Shown one piece after another: positions 13,336-27,240 of a stretch of DNA of 64,000 nucleotides (positions are counted from its first letter, which is position 1; every line of letters begins with the position of its first letter). The position numbers and the translations under genes were made by a program. Source of the DNA: Adiantum capillus-veneris. Lineage: Eukaryota; Streptophyta; Polypodiopsida; Polypodiales; Pteridaceae. Under the pieces are notes generated by a model. It was not told the origin of the DNA and ran no database searches. It saw only the letters and a list, made by a program, of their open reading frames with translations. Location of the stretch: contig CM043971.1 of the NCBI GenBank assembly GCA_014529385.2, positions 84,981,340 through 85,045,339 on the forward strand. Reading direction: 5' to 3'.

Positions 13336-15407
13336 ATGCTTGTTAACTATCTTTTTTCTAGGCTTCAACAAGCCATGGGCAACCCATCTCTCCAAAGTGA
13401 AGTGCAACGGCAGCTCCGTGCTCACGGGATTCTCCAAGCTCATCACCATGACGAGAGAACACCTAGGAAGCTTCCTTGTGAGACTCCCAAAAGAGGTCTC
13501 TCTCCGATTCGGGAAGAAGAAGAGAATCCATACAAAGGGCTCAAGAATTTACTTCTTGATGATGCATCTCCTTCCCAAAGGAGAACTCAAGAGCCTCCAC
13601 CGAAGGAACGAGAAAGAAGTGAGTCTCCCACCACCTCGGCGGAGATGGATCCACGAAGACGGTGGGCTAAACGCTCTCCATCACCACCAAAGCGGAGAAG
13701 ACCATCGCACCCTTCTCCACATCATAATTCAAAGAGGGATGATAAAAAGCAAGAGAAGAAAAAGGCGAGAAAGAGGACACCCTCTTCTTCATCCTCTTCA
13801 TCCTCTTCCTCTTATGAAAGTGTTGGTGAAGACGACGAAGATCAAGACAAGAAAAAGGAGAGACAGAGGTCACCCTCTTCTCCACCTTCTTCAAATTCTT
13901 CACCTTCTAAAGAAAGTGATGGTGCAACCTTTGAACCATAAAAAAGAAGAGGCCATAGGAAATCCTATGCCGCATGGAAGAGGTCATCCAAGCTGAAGAA
14001 GTTCAAAGAGGGAGGGAAGAGCATCTCTTTCCTTACCTATGATGGCACCTTTGGTGCTACGGACAAAGTTTTGGCCTTTATCCAACAGTTTGATGCAGCG
14101 TTTGGAGATGAGGGCTTCACGGAGTCCTCTAAGCTACGCCATGTAGCTATGCACTTTCAAAAGTCTGCCAGACAATGGTGGTCTAGCCTACGAGCCAACG
14201 GTGAAGCTCCACGAACATGGAAAGCTTTAAGAGCTTCCATTATTAAGCAGTTTTTGGCCACCGATGCCAAAGACAAAGTACTCACCGAATGGCGAAGCTT
14301 AAAGCTCTCTCCCTATGAATCCATCCAGAAATATGTCGACAAGTTTTGGGACTTACAACTCAAAGCCACTGTCTTCAAAAATTTGGATTTTGGAGAGCAA
14401 AAGCAACAATTTTGTGCGGGCTTAACTGAAGAAATGGCGGAGTATGTCAACTCCCAAAGGCCACGTACCATATCGGCGGTAATACACCATACTATGGTGG
14501 CCTCTCGAATCAATTTTCAAACGGGGGCTAAAAGAAATAATATGCCCACGGAAAACAAGGGTTTCAATGAGCCTAAGGGGAAGGACAATGTCCAAAAGTC
14601 CCCTAAGGGCAACTCCAACAAAGCTAAAGAGAAGGGAGTTTACAAAGGTAAGAACAAACTCTCTCCTGAAGATCTTGAGCGTTATCATAAGGATAACCGG
14701 TGTTTCAAGTGCGGCAAACAAGGGCATGCGTACCTCGCTTGTCCCCAAAAGAACAACCGCCAAGATCCTCCTAGAGCTTCCTTGGTTGAAATCCAAGAGG
14801 AGAAGACTCACCAAACTCATCACAAAGGATCTCCTCTATGCGATGCTTGGGGAAAGGTAAGAGAACATGATGCTTTTATTCTCTTTGACCCTGGTTCTAC
14901 TCACAATTTTATATCTATAGAGTTGGCCACCAAGCTAGGCATACAAGCTTACGAGATGGGAGATGTCCTACCCGCAGAGAGTGCCTTCAAGGGGCAAGAA
15001 GCTTCAGTCACTCCCTTAATCAGGAAATTGAGGCTTCATGTCCAAGGCTATGTGGACAAAGAGGACTTCTTTATCTCTCCTCTCAAGCATGAGGATGTAA
15101 TCCCAGGGGCACCATGGTTTGACCGCCTGGCTGCCAATGTTAAATTTCCTGAAAGGAGAATCTCCTTTAAGTTCAGGGAAAAAGACATGTATATAGATGC
15201 TAAGGAAATGGGTAACACTATTCCCATTGTACATACACCAGTTTTCAACTAGTCAATAAAGAGCTCTATTTCCGTGTACATGATTTTTGTTAAAGATTCT
15301 CAAAATGAACCTAATGCTTTAGCAAAAGAAAATAAAAGTAACCAAAAGGAATTAGGGTTATTCAATTTTCTCAAGGGGTTTCAAGATGTTTTTATTGACG
15401 ACACCTC
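13336..15407 (+). pseudogene. GypB gag-protease
   Basis: The gag frame starts at ATG 13336. It has a Ser/Arg-rich N-terminal half (to about 13940), a stop at 13939-13941 where the inverted copy has Ser (TCA to TAA), the gag core (14071-14480; FDAAFGDEGF, RQWWSSLR) and a CCHC knuckle (CFKCGKQGHAYLACP, about 14701-14745). The retropepsin active site reads LFDPGSTHNF (about 14884-14913). A further stop occurs at 15250, after which the same frame runs on to about 15407. The mature products would be capsid, nucleocapsid and protease. Confidence 0.85.
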
Positions 15408-16700
15408 CTAAACGAGGTAATGATGACCATGCAATTGAACTTCTTCCAGGAAGTTCACCGCCTAACAAACCTCCTTATAGAGTTTCTCAAGCTCAACAAG
15501 AGGAGATTATGCGGCAAGTGCATGAGTTAGTTGAGAAGGGCATGGTTAGGCCTAGCTCATCTCCATTTTGCTCACCTGTGCTATTAGTGCAAAAGAAAGA
15601 CGGCACATATCGTATGTGTGTCGACTATAGAGCACTAAATAGGATCAGTATCAAGAATAGGTTTCTCGTTCCACAGGTAGAAGACCTATTTGATAAGCTA
15701 CAAGGATCGACCTACTTCAGTAGGATTGACCTAAAAAGTGGCTATCATCAAATAAGGATAGTTGATTAAGACATTGTAAAGACCCCATTTCGCACCACAT
15801 TTGGTCTTTACGAATACATTGTCATGCCTTTTGGCTTGACCAATGCACCAGCCACATTTAACTGCTTGATGGAGAAGCTGTTCAGGCCTCATCGAACCTT
15901 CACTAGAGTGTTCTTTGATGATATTATCATCTACTCTAATTCATTAGACGAACACAAGAAACACCTCCAGGTAATATTTCAAGTTTTGAGAGAGAATAAA
16001 CTTTATGAAAAGTGAATTTTTCTTGCAAGAGATTCAGTATTTAGGTCACATTATCTCTCAAGATGGTATCCAAATGGATCCATCAAAGTTAGAGGTAATA
16101 AAAGGATGGCTTAAACCAAGGAATCTTCATGAACTAAGAAGCTTTATAGGTATGTGTGCATACTATAGACGCTTCATAGAAAAGCTCTCACAAATTGCGG
16201 GACCATTACATGACCTAACAAAGAAAAGCGTTAGGTATACATGGTCTGCTAAGGAGAACAATGCTTTCGAAAAGCTTAAAGAAAAGCTTATCTCTCAACC
16301 TGTGCTTACACTACCGGACCTCTCAAAACCATTTGAGGTCCAATGTGATGCTTGTGGTGATTGCCTTGGAGCTATTTTGCTCCAAGAAGGGCACGCCATA
16401 GGCTATGAGAGTCGAAGGCTCGACCCTGTTGAGCAAGCTCTAGGCATATATGAAAAGGAACTCCTTGCAGTTCTACATGCTTTAGACTCATGGAAGCACT
16501 ATTTATTGGGGACTCCTTTCATTCTGTGAACGGATCACCAAAGTCTTAAGTACTTCATGACGCAGACCAAAATCTCCGACAAACAAATGAGGTGGGAAAA
16601 TTTCCTTTTGCAATTTCATTTTCATATTGCTCACATTGCTGGCAAGAATAATCAAGTAGCTGATGCACTCTCAAGATGGCCGAGAGTGAATGCGGTTTCC
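15386..16700 (+). pseudogene. GypB reverse transcriptase and RNase H
   Basis: The RT copies element RNA. The motifs KKDGTYRMCVDYRALN, RIDLKSGYHQIR, MPFGLTNAPATF and the catalytic FFDD (about 15910-15921) follow in order. Lesions are a stop at 15767, a one-base frame change near 16003 and a stop at 16527 where Arg is usual (CGA to TGA). RNase H covers about 16326-16690 (FEVQCDACGDCLGAIL, LLAVLHAL, HIAGKNNQVADALSR). A shift near 15407 separates it from the gag frame. Confidence 0.88.
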
Positions 16701-18321
16701 ATAGCAACTCACAATGATCTATCTTCAATGATTGATGAGTATGCTATTGATCCCGATTTTAGAGATGTGATTTCATCCCTTGCATTAGCGAAGAAAGAAG
16801 AACAATTTACTTTACAAGATGGTTATCTTCTATATGGCAATGGACTATGTGTTACTAACTCACTACGTGAGAAAGTAATGTATGAATCTCATGCTCCACC
16901 TTATGCGGGGCATAGAGGGATTCAGTCTACCTTAAAGGGAATTGAAACATATTTCTATTGGCCTACCATGAAAGTGAACATACAAGAGTATGTTTCTAAA
17001 TGTGTGGTATGCCAAAAGACAAAATTTGATAGAGGGAAGCACCTTGGATTGCTTCAACCCTTGCCAATCCCTGATTCACAATGGGAGAGCATATCCATGG
17101 ATTTTATCTTTGGATTGCCTAAGTCTATCCATGGGAATACGGGAATATGGACGATAGTAGACAGGTTCAGTAAACAAGCTCATTTTATACCTGTCAAAAA
17201 GACTATCAAAGCCCATCAAATGGCAACCCTCTTCATTTCACAAATTTTCAAGTACCATGGCTTGCCAATGTCCATAGTGTTGAATAGAGATCCTAGAATG
17301 ACCAGTAATTTCTGGAAGGGTCTCTTTGAGAATTTAGGGACAAGGCTAAACTTCTCTTCGGCCTATCCTCCACAAACGGATGGCCAAAGTGAAATAGCTA
17401 ACCTAACCATTCTCGATCTATTAAAAGCCTATGTAACGGAAGTAGATCAAAGATCCCAATGGGAGAAGTACTTACCCTTAGTGGAGTATGCTTACAATAA
17501 CAGTGTACATACTTCCACGGGAAAAGCACCTTTCGAGGTAATTGAGGGGAGATCAAAAAGTCCCTTGCTACTTAAGGTACATGGGAAGATCTTCGCTGCA
17601 GATGAGTATAGACGGGACCTACAAGAATCTTTTCAAAAGATTAAGGATGCTATCTCTATCTCACAGTAAAGGCAAAAGGCTGCCGCTGACAAGATCAAAA
17701 AGTCCCTTGCTACTTCAGGTACATGGGAAGATCTTCATTGCAGATGAGTATAGACGGAACCTACAAGAATCTTTTCAAAAGATTAAGGATGCTATCTCTA
17801 TCTCACAGCAAAGGCAAAAGGCTGCTGCTGACAAGCACAGAAGAGCCCAAGCCTTTAAAGAAAATGATTGGGTCTTATTAAAGTTTCCCAAGGCTCGATT
17901 AAGGCACACGACGGGCAAGAATCCTACGGGCCACCAAAAGTACTATGCTAAACTAGCAAAAAGGTACTATGGTCCCTTCCAGATTCTTAGGCCAATCAAT
18001 GAGATGACCTATCAACTCAAGTTGCCCAATCATTGGCGCATACACAATGATTTCCATGTGAGCCTATTAGAGCCTTACAAAGGAGAGCCACCTCAAGAAC
18101 CAACTATTGAAGACCCACTGGAGATCGAGGACCAAGAGGAGGTGCTGCAGCCCGAGTCCATTCTCCGACATGAAGACAAGGTATTAAGAGGTGGTAAGAC
18201 TATCCGACAATATCTTATTAGGTTTAAGAATTATCCTTTTGAAGATGCTAGATGGATGCAAGGCATACAATTAAAGGATAACCTAAACCTTGTCAATGCC
18301 TACAATGCTTCCCAAGAGTAA
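16700..18321 (+). pseudogene. GypB integrase with chromodomain
   Basis: The integrase zinc-binding region is H-x4-GH...CVVCQ (about 16890-17020). The catalytic triad is visible as SMDF, NRDP and GQSEIAN. The frame from 16557 ends at a stop at 17667-17669. A 142-bp tandem duplication (17551-17834) then shifts the register, and the C-terminus continues to 18321. Its end (about 18139-18270; PESILRH, QYLIRFKNYP, DARW) is a chromodomain, which in this group directs insertion to particular chromatin. A purine tract at 18664-18677 precedes LTR B. Confidence 0.88.
17551..17834 (+). repeat. 142-bp tandem duplication in integrase
   Basis: Two nearly identical 142-bp units (17551-17692 and 17693-17834) lie head to tail. 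The length is not divisible by three, so the duplication shifts the frame. The first unit has a stop (CAGTAA) where the second has CAGCAA. Confidence 0.9.
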
Positions 18322-18677
18322 GCAAATGTACAAAATGTTAAAAATGAACAAAGTTTTTTGTCTTATAAGACTCTCTTTTTCTTTATTGTGCACAAAAATG
18401 AAGTAGTATGCATGCTTAGATCAAGTTTGCGGAGACAACGTCTTCCAAACACCAAGTAGAGCTTGTCACTCTACTATGGAAGACTAATAGGACTAATGTG
18501 CAGACATGCTTGCGGCAGCCTCAGGCTCTCAAGCGCCAAATGGACTAGTCATCCATTGTGGAATGATGTCGTAGGGTAACATAGGGATCCTCTACCCGCT
18601 AAGAAAAGGACTCATGAATATGCTTTATCTTCTCTACACCATAGTCGAGGATGACTATGATTTCAAGAGAGAGGTAA
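18322..18677 (+). other. GypB 3' untranslated region with polypurine tract
   Basis: There is no coding sequence. The last 14 bases (CAAGAGAGAGGTAA) are the purine-rich tract expected to prime plus-strand synthesis next to the 3' LTR. Confidence 0.7.
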
Positions 18678-19965
<1,288 letters not shown>

Positions 19966-20170
19966 ACCTACTATGGCCACTTCCAATTGTGAGGTTGAGT
20001 ATAGGGCAGTCTTCACAGCTATGGTTGAGTGTGTATGGCTCAGACACCTTATGGATGATTTGGTTGTTGGACATGACAGTGCCAACACTATCTACACTAA
20101 CTGTCAAAGCGCATTGGTAGTTGCGAGGAATCTTGTTTTTTATGCTGGCACAAAGCACATTGAGGTGCCT
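19966..20170 (+). repeat. Duplicated CopA RNase H segment
   Basis: These 205 bp repeat 10988-11196 (AAGCAACC to GAGGTGCCT) with a few substitutions. The piece ends exactly where LTR C begins, as the original does at LTR A, so it was copied together with the adjoining LTR. Confidence 0.88.
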
Positions 20171-21849
<1,679 letters not shown>

Positions 21850-22067
21850 TGCCTTACCACTATGTCAGGGAGAGGCTCTCAGCAAGAGATATCAACTTGG
21901 CTTATGTGCCAACACAAGACAACCTTGGAGATCTTTTCACAAAGGCATTGTCTCGTGAGAAGCTCAAGGCTTACTCCCCTTTTGTGGGCTGATCATGTCC
22001 TCACAGGGCATGGCACTCCCTATACTCATGTTCCATCTCTCGTCGCGCATCACTCCCAGGGGCGATT
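21850..22067 (+). pseudogene. CopA RNase H tail and 3' untranslated end
   Basis: The last part of copia RNase H and downstream sequence, severed from 8507-11196 by GypB. It corresponds to 38250-38480 of the minus-strand copy. The purine-rich stretch CCAGGGGCGATT lies just before the 3' LTR. Confidence 0.75.
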
Positions 22068-22293
22068 TGTTAACATATACATGTGGTAATGATGTGTGTG
22101 AACACACTTAGGACTTTTGGGGCATTTCTGCCCTCACAAGGAGGTTTTTTCCCCCGTGCATTTTATGCATCCATCACTCTAGGGCTATCTATCTTTCCAT
22201 TGCACACTAAGTAAAACACTCTCTATTGTGTGCCTTGAGCTTCCTTCATCTTCTCCAAGTTGTGTGTGTTTTCCTACAACCCTAATTCCAACA
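22068..22293 (+). repeat. CopA 3' LTR
   Basis: Starts TGTTAACATATACATG and ends TTCCAACA, 226 bp, matching the 5' LTR at 3541. The GAAGA at 22294-22298 is the right target-site copy. Confidence 0.9.
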
Positions 22294-22959
22294 GAAGAGT
22301 CAAGACCCACATACATAGCGACGGATCTATCGCAAGAAGAAGAAGAGATTCTCTTTCGTACTTTAAAGGAGTATAGGGATGTGTTTGCATGGCCTTACAA
22401 AGATCTCAAGGGGGTGGACCTTTCCATCTGTCAACACACTATCCATATGAGAGATGATGCTAAACTGAGCAGACAAAGACCATACACCTATAATGAGACA
22501 TTCTCCAAAAGGATCAAGGAAGAGATTGATAAACTCAAGGAGGTTGAGTTCATCTACAAACTAGAACACACTAATTGGGTATCACGAATTGTCATGGTGC
22601 CTAAAAAGAATGGCAAACTCAAAGTGTGTGTAAATCTCAAGAAGGTGAAGGCTGCCACCATACGAGATAACTATCCTTTTCCTATCACAGACCATGTGCT
22701 AGAACGAGTAGCTAGAAAAGAGGCTTATAGCTTCTTGGATGGCTTCTCTGGTTACAACCAATTGACTATAGGCCCCAAAGATCAACATAAAATTGTTTTC
22801 ACCACAAAATGGGGAATTTTTTCTTATTGGGTCATGCCTTCTGGTTTGACCAATGCACCAGCAACATTTCAAAGGCTAATGAGCCATTCTTTTAAGGAAT
22901 ATTTGCGGAATTTTTTGAAAGTATACATTAATGATCTTTGTGCGCACTCCACAAAATGA
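22294..22959 (+). pseudogene. GypA reverse transcriptase
   Basis: This is the RT of the outer gypsy element, resuming after CopA. It shows SRPTYIATDLS, a conserved palm (KLKVCVNLKK, YSFLDGFSGYNQ, MPSGLTNAPATFQ) and the catalytic box as YIND (22924-22935) instead of YIDD. The Asn codon AAT at 22930-22932 would be GAT in an active enzyme. A stop at about 22957 is followed by a decayed connection region to about 23290. The frame begins in CopA LTR sequence only by accident; the true start is far upstream in gag. Confidence 0.88.
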
Positions 22960-23289
22960 GATGGTCATTTTGAGCATTTACAATGTGCCTTTGAGAAATT
23001 CCGTCTATATAGGATTTGCTTAAATCCTAAAAAATACGTTTTTATGATTGACATGGCAAAAATCTTGGACATAGTGTGTCAAAAAATGGTATATCAGAGA
23101 CATGGAGAAGGTGGCAGTGATTGTTGAAATGGCTAGACCAACATCAGTCAAAGAAGTTCAGGCATTTATGGAACATTATGGTTATTATCGTAGATTTATC
23201 TACATGTATGCAGTTATAGCTAAATCGATTCATAGCCTTATCACTTAGTTTTAATGGACAAACAAATGTGAGGAATCATTCCAGAAGCT

Positions 23290-23811
23290 TAAACAAGCTT
23301 TGACCATATCACTAATATTGAAAGCTCCAGCTGGACCAAAGTGTTCCATGTCCATGTGGATGCTTCGAGTTTTGCTATTGGTTGCTGCATCTTAGCTTAG
23401 CCAGGAGAGGGAACCATGGATTTTCCTATCCCCTATGCTAGTGGTGGACAACTAAACCTAGCAGAAAAGAACCACACAAACATTGAAAGAGAAGGTCTTG
23501 GTATGGTGTATTCAATAATTTTTTTTTGACACTACTTGTTATCTAACAAGTTTGTTTTTTTTGTAGACCATCAAGCATTACTCTATTTGGTGAACAAATC
23601 ATGCAATACAAGAAGGATTGTGAGATGGTTCATCATCTTACTTGAATTTGACTTCACAATGGTAGTAAAAAAATGCACCACGCACCAAAGAGCGGATCAT
23701 CTGTCAAGACTCATCACACGGGAAGCACCCAAAGGGGTGGACAATGATTTACTAGATGCATATCTGTTCTCTGTGGAAATGGTTCCACGATGGTTGGAAG
23801 ATCTTGTATAG
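23290..23811 (+). pseudogene. GypA RNase H
   Basis: The domain starts at about 23350 (HVDASSFAIGCCIL) and continues through the NLAEKNHTNIEREGLGMVY block, then FFVDHQALLYLVNK, and ends in a degenerate RADHLSRL motif (23536-23811 open). Several stops occur, for example near 23394 and 23525. Confidence 0.75.
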
Positions 23812-23847
23812 AGAAATACCCAAATACCAATCCCTATTACACCACGA

Positions 23848-25230
23848 TTGATAGAGAAATCATCCCTATATCAATTGCTCACTAGAAGGTTGTATCGCAA
23901 AAACAAGGATGGAATCCTGCTCTTGTGCATTAATCCTGAGGAGCAAGATGCCTACTTGAGTCAAGCTCATACCACAGTAGTAGGTTTACATTTTGCACGG
24001 GATCATATTTTACAACGATTGACTTGGTTGGGAGTTTACTAGCCTACCATGAAGAGAGACGTTCATGATTACGTGAATGATTGCTCTCAATGTAAGGAAA
24101 GAACCTCCATACCCCATGCCATGTTATTTCATATTTCAGTAATGCCACAGTGGAGTAGGTATCTGGTGGAATATTTGACTAAAAGAATACTCCCAAAAGA
24201 TATGAGTAAACGAGGACAAAGGGCAATAGAGACTAAAGCAGCCAACTATATAATGATTGGGAATCAATCCTATCAATGAGGGAAAGACCAACAGCTTTGA
24301 TTGTGCACCAAGAAGACCAATATCTTCATATTTTAGAGCAAGTGCACGTAGCTCTAGCAGGGTGTCACTTCTCTCATGAAACCGCATGCCGACAGAAATT
24401 GATAGTACACCAGTGCGATCTATGATGGGAGCACGTGCATTTGCTAAGTGGGGTATAGATTTTGTGGCCCCGATACAACCTCCAACATACAAAAGTCAGG
24501 CACAATATATTATTGTGGCCACATATTACTTAACCAAATGGGCCAAGCCACGAGCCACTAGGAAGAACAATGTTAGAACGATTTTTGCGTTTCTATATGA
24601 ATACATATTCACTAGATACAGACTTCTTATTGAGCTAAATTTTGAGCTCTGTAATAACTAAAATTGTTAATTCAGCATAATAGACTGGGAGATGCATCTT
24701 CATTTGGTCTTGTGGGCATATCGAGTTTCATTCAAAACAGCCTTGAATACGACTCCTTTTAACTTGGTCTATGGCCTGGATGCAATACTTCCAATGGAGT
24801 TCTTATTACCTACTCTCAAAGTTGCACATGGGTTGGAATGGAAAGGGCACAAATTGTTAGAATGACTCGAGGACTTAGAATGACTAGATGAATAGCAATT
24901 AGTGGTCATTGCCCATATATATGCACAACAACAAAAACAAAAATAGTTTTTTTACTCACATTTGCTGACAAAAATCTTCAAACCAGGTTCTAGTGTACTC
25001 CTTGAAACAATATATACCCAAGTTCAAGAAAAAAAGACATGGTCCTTTTGTCATTGAAGATGTTTCACTGAGTGGTTCCATCAAACTAGCTATCTTAGAT
25101 GGAGAAATCATGAAAAATTGGATTAGTCGATGTTGAGTACGCAAATACCATCTACCCTTGACTAAGGATCTTTTGCAAAGAATGCATGCAACCAAGGAAA
25201 GAAAGCTTAAACGATAGCAAGTGATTGAGG
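23848..25230 (+). pseudogene. GypA integrase with two zinc-finger modules
   Basis: A first H2C2 module reads HTTVVGLHF...DCSQC (about 23965-24090). It is followed by a YLVEYLTKRILPKDMSKR segment. A second module starts at about 24335 (ILEQVHVALAGCHFSHET) but lacks recognisable closing cysteines. The catalytic core is at 24440-24660 (WGIDFVAPI, IVATYYLTKWAK, FLYEYIFTRYR), which resembles Tat/Athila integrases. The rest to 25230 is in fragments. Many stops are present. Confidence 0.7.
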
Positions 25231-25339
25231 AAGTCTAGGAGAAAGCGCGCATTCGAGTTTTGAAGCAAAAAGCGGCAAGGCAGCCTATTCCTCAAGCTCT
25301 ATCCTCAAGCTCTACCCCTCAATACCCTTCGGATTCAAC

Positions 25340-25939
25340 TCCTAGCAGATGATGAGGTCAAAATCGATGAAAAATGGTTGGATGGTCTTGATATGAAAAT
25401 CACAGTGAATTTGAAAGAGAACTACACTGTCAAGGTCTTAGCAGATACAGGTGCCAGAGTCAATGTGGTCAGGTAATATACTTATTGCAAAGCAACTACT
25501 CAAACCACTTGAGTATTGTCAATCCACTATCAAAGGATGCAACAAAAAAGTCACTTCAACTTTAGGGAAAATCAACTTGAATATCATGGTTCATGGATTC
25601 TCTTGCCCGCATACTTTCATATTTATAGCAAATGAGCACATGAATGAAGACTTAATCTTGGGAGTTCCATGGATGCGAACATATAAAGCAATCCAAGATT
25701 GGGATGCCAAAATTTTGGATCTTACACTTAAAGGAGAACAAGTAAAGGTACCATTTGCATACAACAAGGAAGAATGGAAAGAAGATCTCAGTGATTTCCA
25801 ATCAACAAAGCAGGAGTCATTGGATGCAATTACAATTACTGCTTTGCCAAAGATTTCTTCTTACAATCATAACATGCAGGGAACCAGGAAAATTTGGATA
25901 CCCAAAAGTCAGCTCATCAACCAACCTCAACAAATCTAG
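25340..25939 (+). pseudogene. Second retropepsin-like domain downstream of GypA integrase
   Basis: The sequence from about 25360 reads WLDGLDMKITVNL, then VLADTGARVNVV (active-site-like DTGA, about 25440-25475). After a frame shift it continues FIANEHMNEDLILGVPWMRTY (25615-25690) and DWDAKILDL. DTGA followed by an (I/L)LG motif is the retropepsin plan. It lies after integrase, whereas the element's own protease is at 1906-2513, so it is either an extra 3' ORF or a piece of another element. Confidence 0.55.
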
Positions 25940-26460
25940 GTGCCTAAAAAGTTGTTGCACACCGCCAACAAGCCTATTGTGAACCAACCCTACCCACCTC
26001 AACAAAGGAGACTGCCATTACAAACAACAAAGTGGGTTTGAAAACCTAAGCACAAACCAAAAATCACGACCAGACAATGTTTTAAAACGATTGTCAAGGC
26101 AAATCCCGCAACAATCAGGTACAAATGGGTACCAAAAGTCAAACCATCATCCACAATGGTGATCACGGATTTCAATCATCATGCAACACACATTGCATAA
26201 CGCACAATCAAAGAATGATCTCAATTGCTACAATATTTACTCTTCAAGAGAGTTCCAACACAGGATACTTCACCATCAAAAACCCATGAGTGCACTACTG
26301 AAGACCCACCTCTTGCACAACATAGTGTGTTTACATGCATTGACCTCAATAGCATGATAGAGCCAATCATGGCTATGAATAGACACGATTTTATCACCCA
26401 TGCACTGCACAATTCGGATGATACTTTGTCGTCGTGGAGGACTTGAGCAAGGAGGAGGAG
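25940..26460 (+). pseudogene. GypA 3' region rich in W-x-P-K repeats
   Basis: Broken frames encode a very basic stretch with recurring W-[VI]-P-K and W-K-P-K units (IWIPK, WVPKK, WVWKPK, KWVPK) between about 25895 and 26140. It ends in a conserved CIDLNSMIEP...FITHAMHNS-like segment (26335-26420). A homologous copy lies at 31050-31620. I do not recognise a known domain. A purine tract (26446-26463) leads into the LTR-like block. Confidence 0.5.
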
Positions 26461-26473
26461 AGACATTCTAAAT

Positions 26474-27240
26474 GTGGACCCAAGTGTAGGAATCTAGAAG
26501 AGAAAAGGGCAATGTTTTCAAGTAATTATGTGTTAACGTGCATTTTTTTCCAAAAAATTGGATGAGATGCCCTAATAACTAGGAGAATGGGAGAATGTAA
26601 TATGATACACCCTAGGTGTGTGTATATTTTGTATATACATGTCAAAAAGCCAAAAATAATGCAACTTTTACTCGTGTTGTATGTTTTTAGGCAAAAAATA
26701 TGGTCAAAATGGAGCAATCCACAAAAATGTGGCCAAGTAATAACATTAGAAGTGTTTTAATATTTTTGAGTCTGGAATAGAATTTTCTTGAGTGATTTGG
26801 TTAATTTCCCTCATTTTTTGCTAATAAACGCTAATAAAGGCCAATAAATAAATAAGTGGGAATGTTAAACTTGGATTCCAACTTCAAATGTCAAATCTTG
26901 AAGCTCAATGGAAAGGCCAATTTTTTTTTGGGCCAATGTCGATCAAGAAGCTCGGCAGCCACTCCGATTCACTAACCATCAGGGACAAATTGCAACAAAA
27001 AGGTCCTTGGACATCAGTTTTTAGAAATTTTCAATCCGATAGTACATTGTGAAGCCTATTAGGCTCAATATGTAGGTATACAAGGGGAGTGTCACGGAAG
27101 TCCAGGTATGTATAGTTCTTTAGGCCATTTTTTATCTCATTTCCATTCTAGTCCTTTGAGAGAGAGCTCTAGCTAGTGGATTTTGGCGACCTTCACGGGC
27201 TCCTATGCACTGTCTTTCAGCTCTTACTTGCTCCAACAAT
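26474..27240 (+). repeat. LTR-like block 1 of the GypA family
   Basis: This block aligns by eye with 31649-32390. Both follow a purine-rich tract, share GAAGGGCAATGTTTT-like, ACCCTAGGTGTG and TGTATATACATGT segments, and end near a GAGAGAGCTCT box and a TAAGTTCC block. The exact TG and CA edges and the primer site are not clear, so the coordinates are approximate. It probably serves as the 3' LTR of GypA and the 5' LTR of the next element. Confidence 0.55.

Noticed and set aside
13253-13996. 247-codon ORF as the GypB gag start
   Set aside because: It overlaps the true gag in another register; domain matches and the inverted copy support the frame of 13336.
22228-22293. Protein start of the GypA RT at 22228
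   Set aside because: This part is CopA LTR; the GypA frame enters from 3540.
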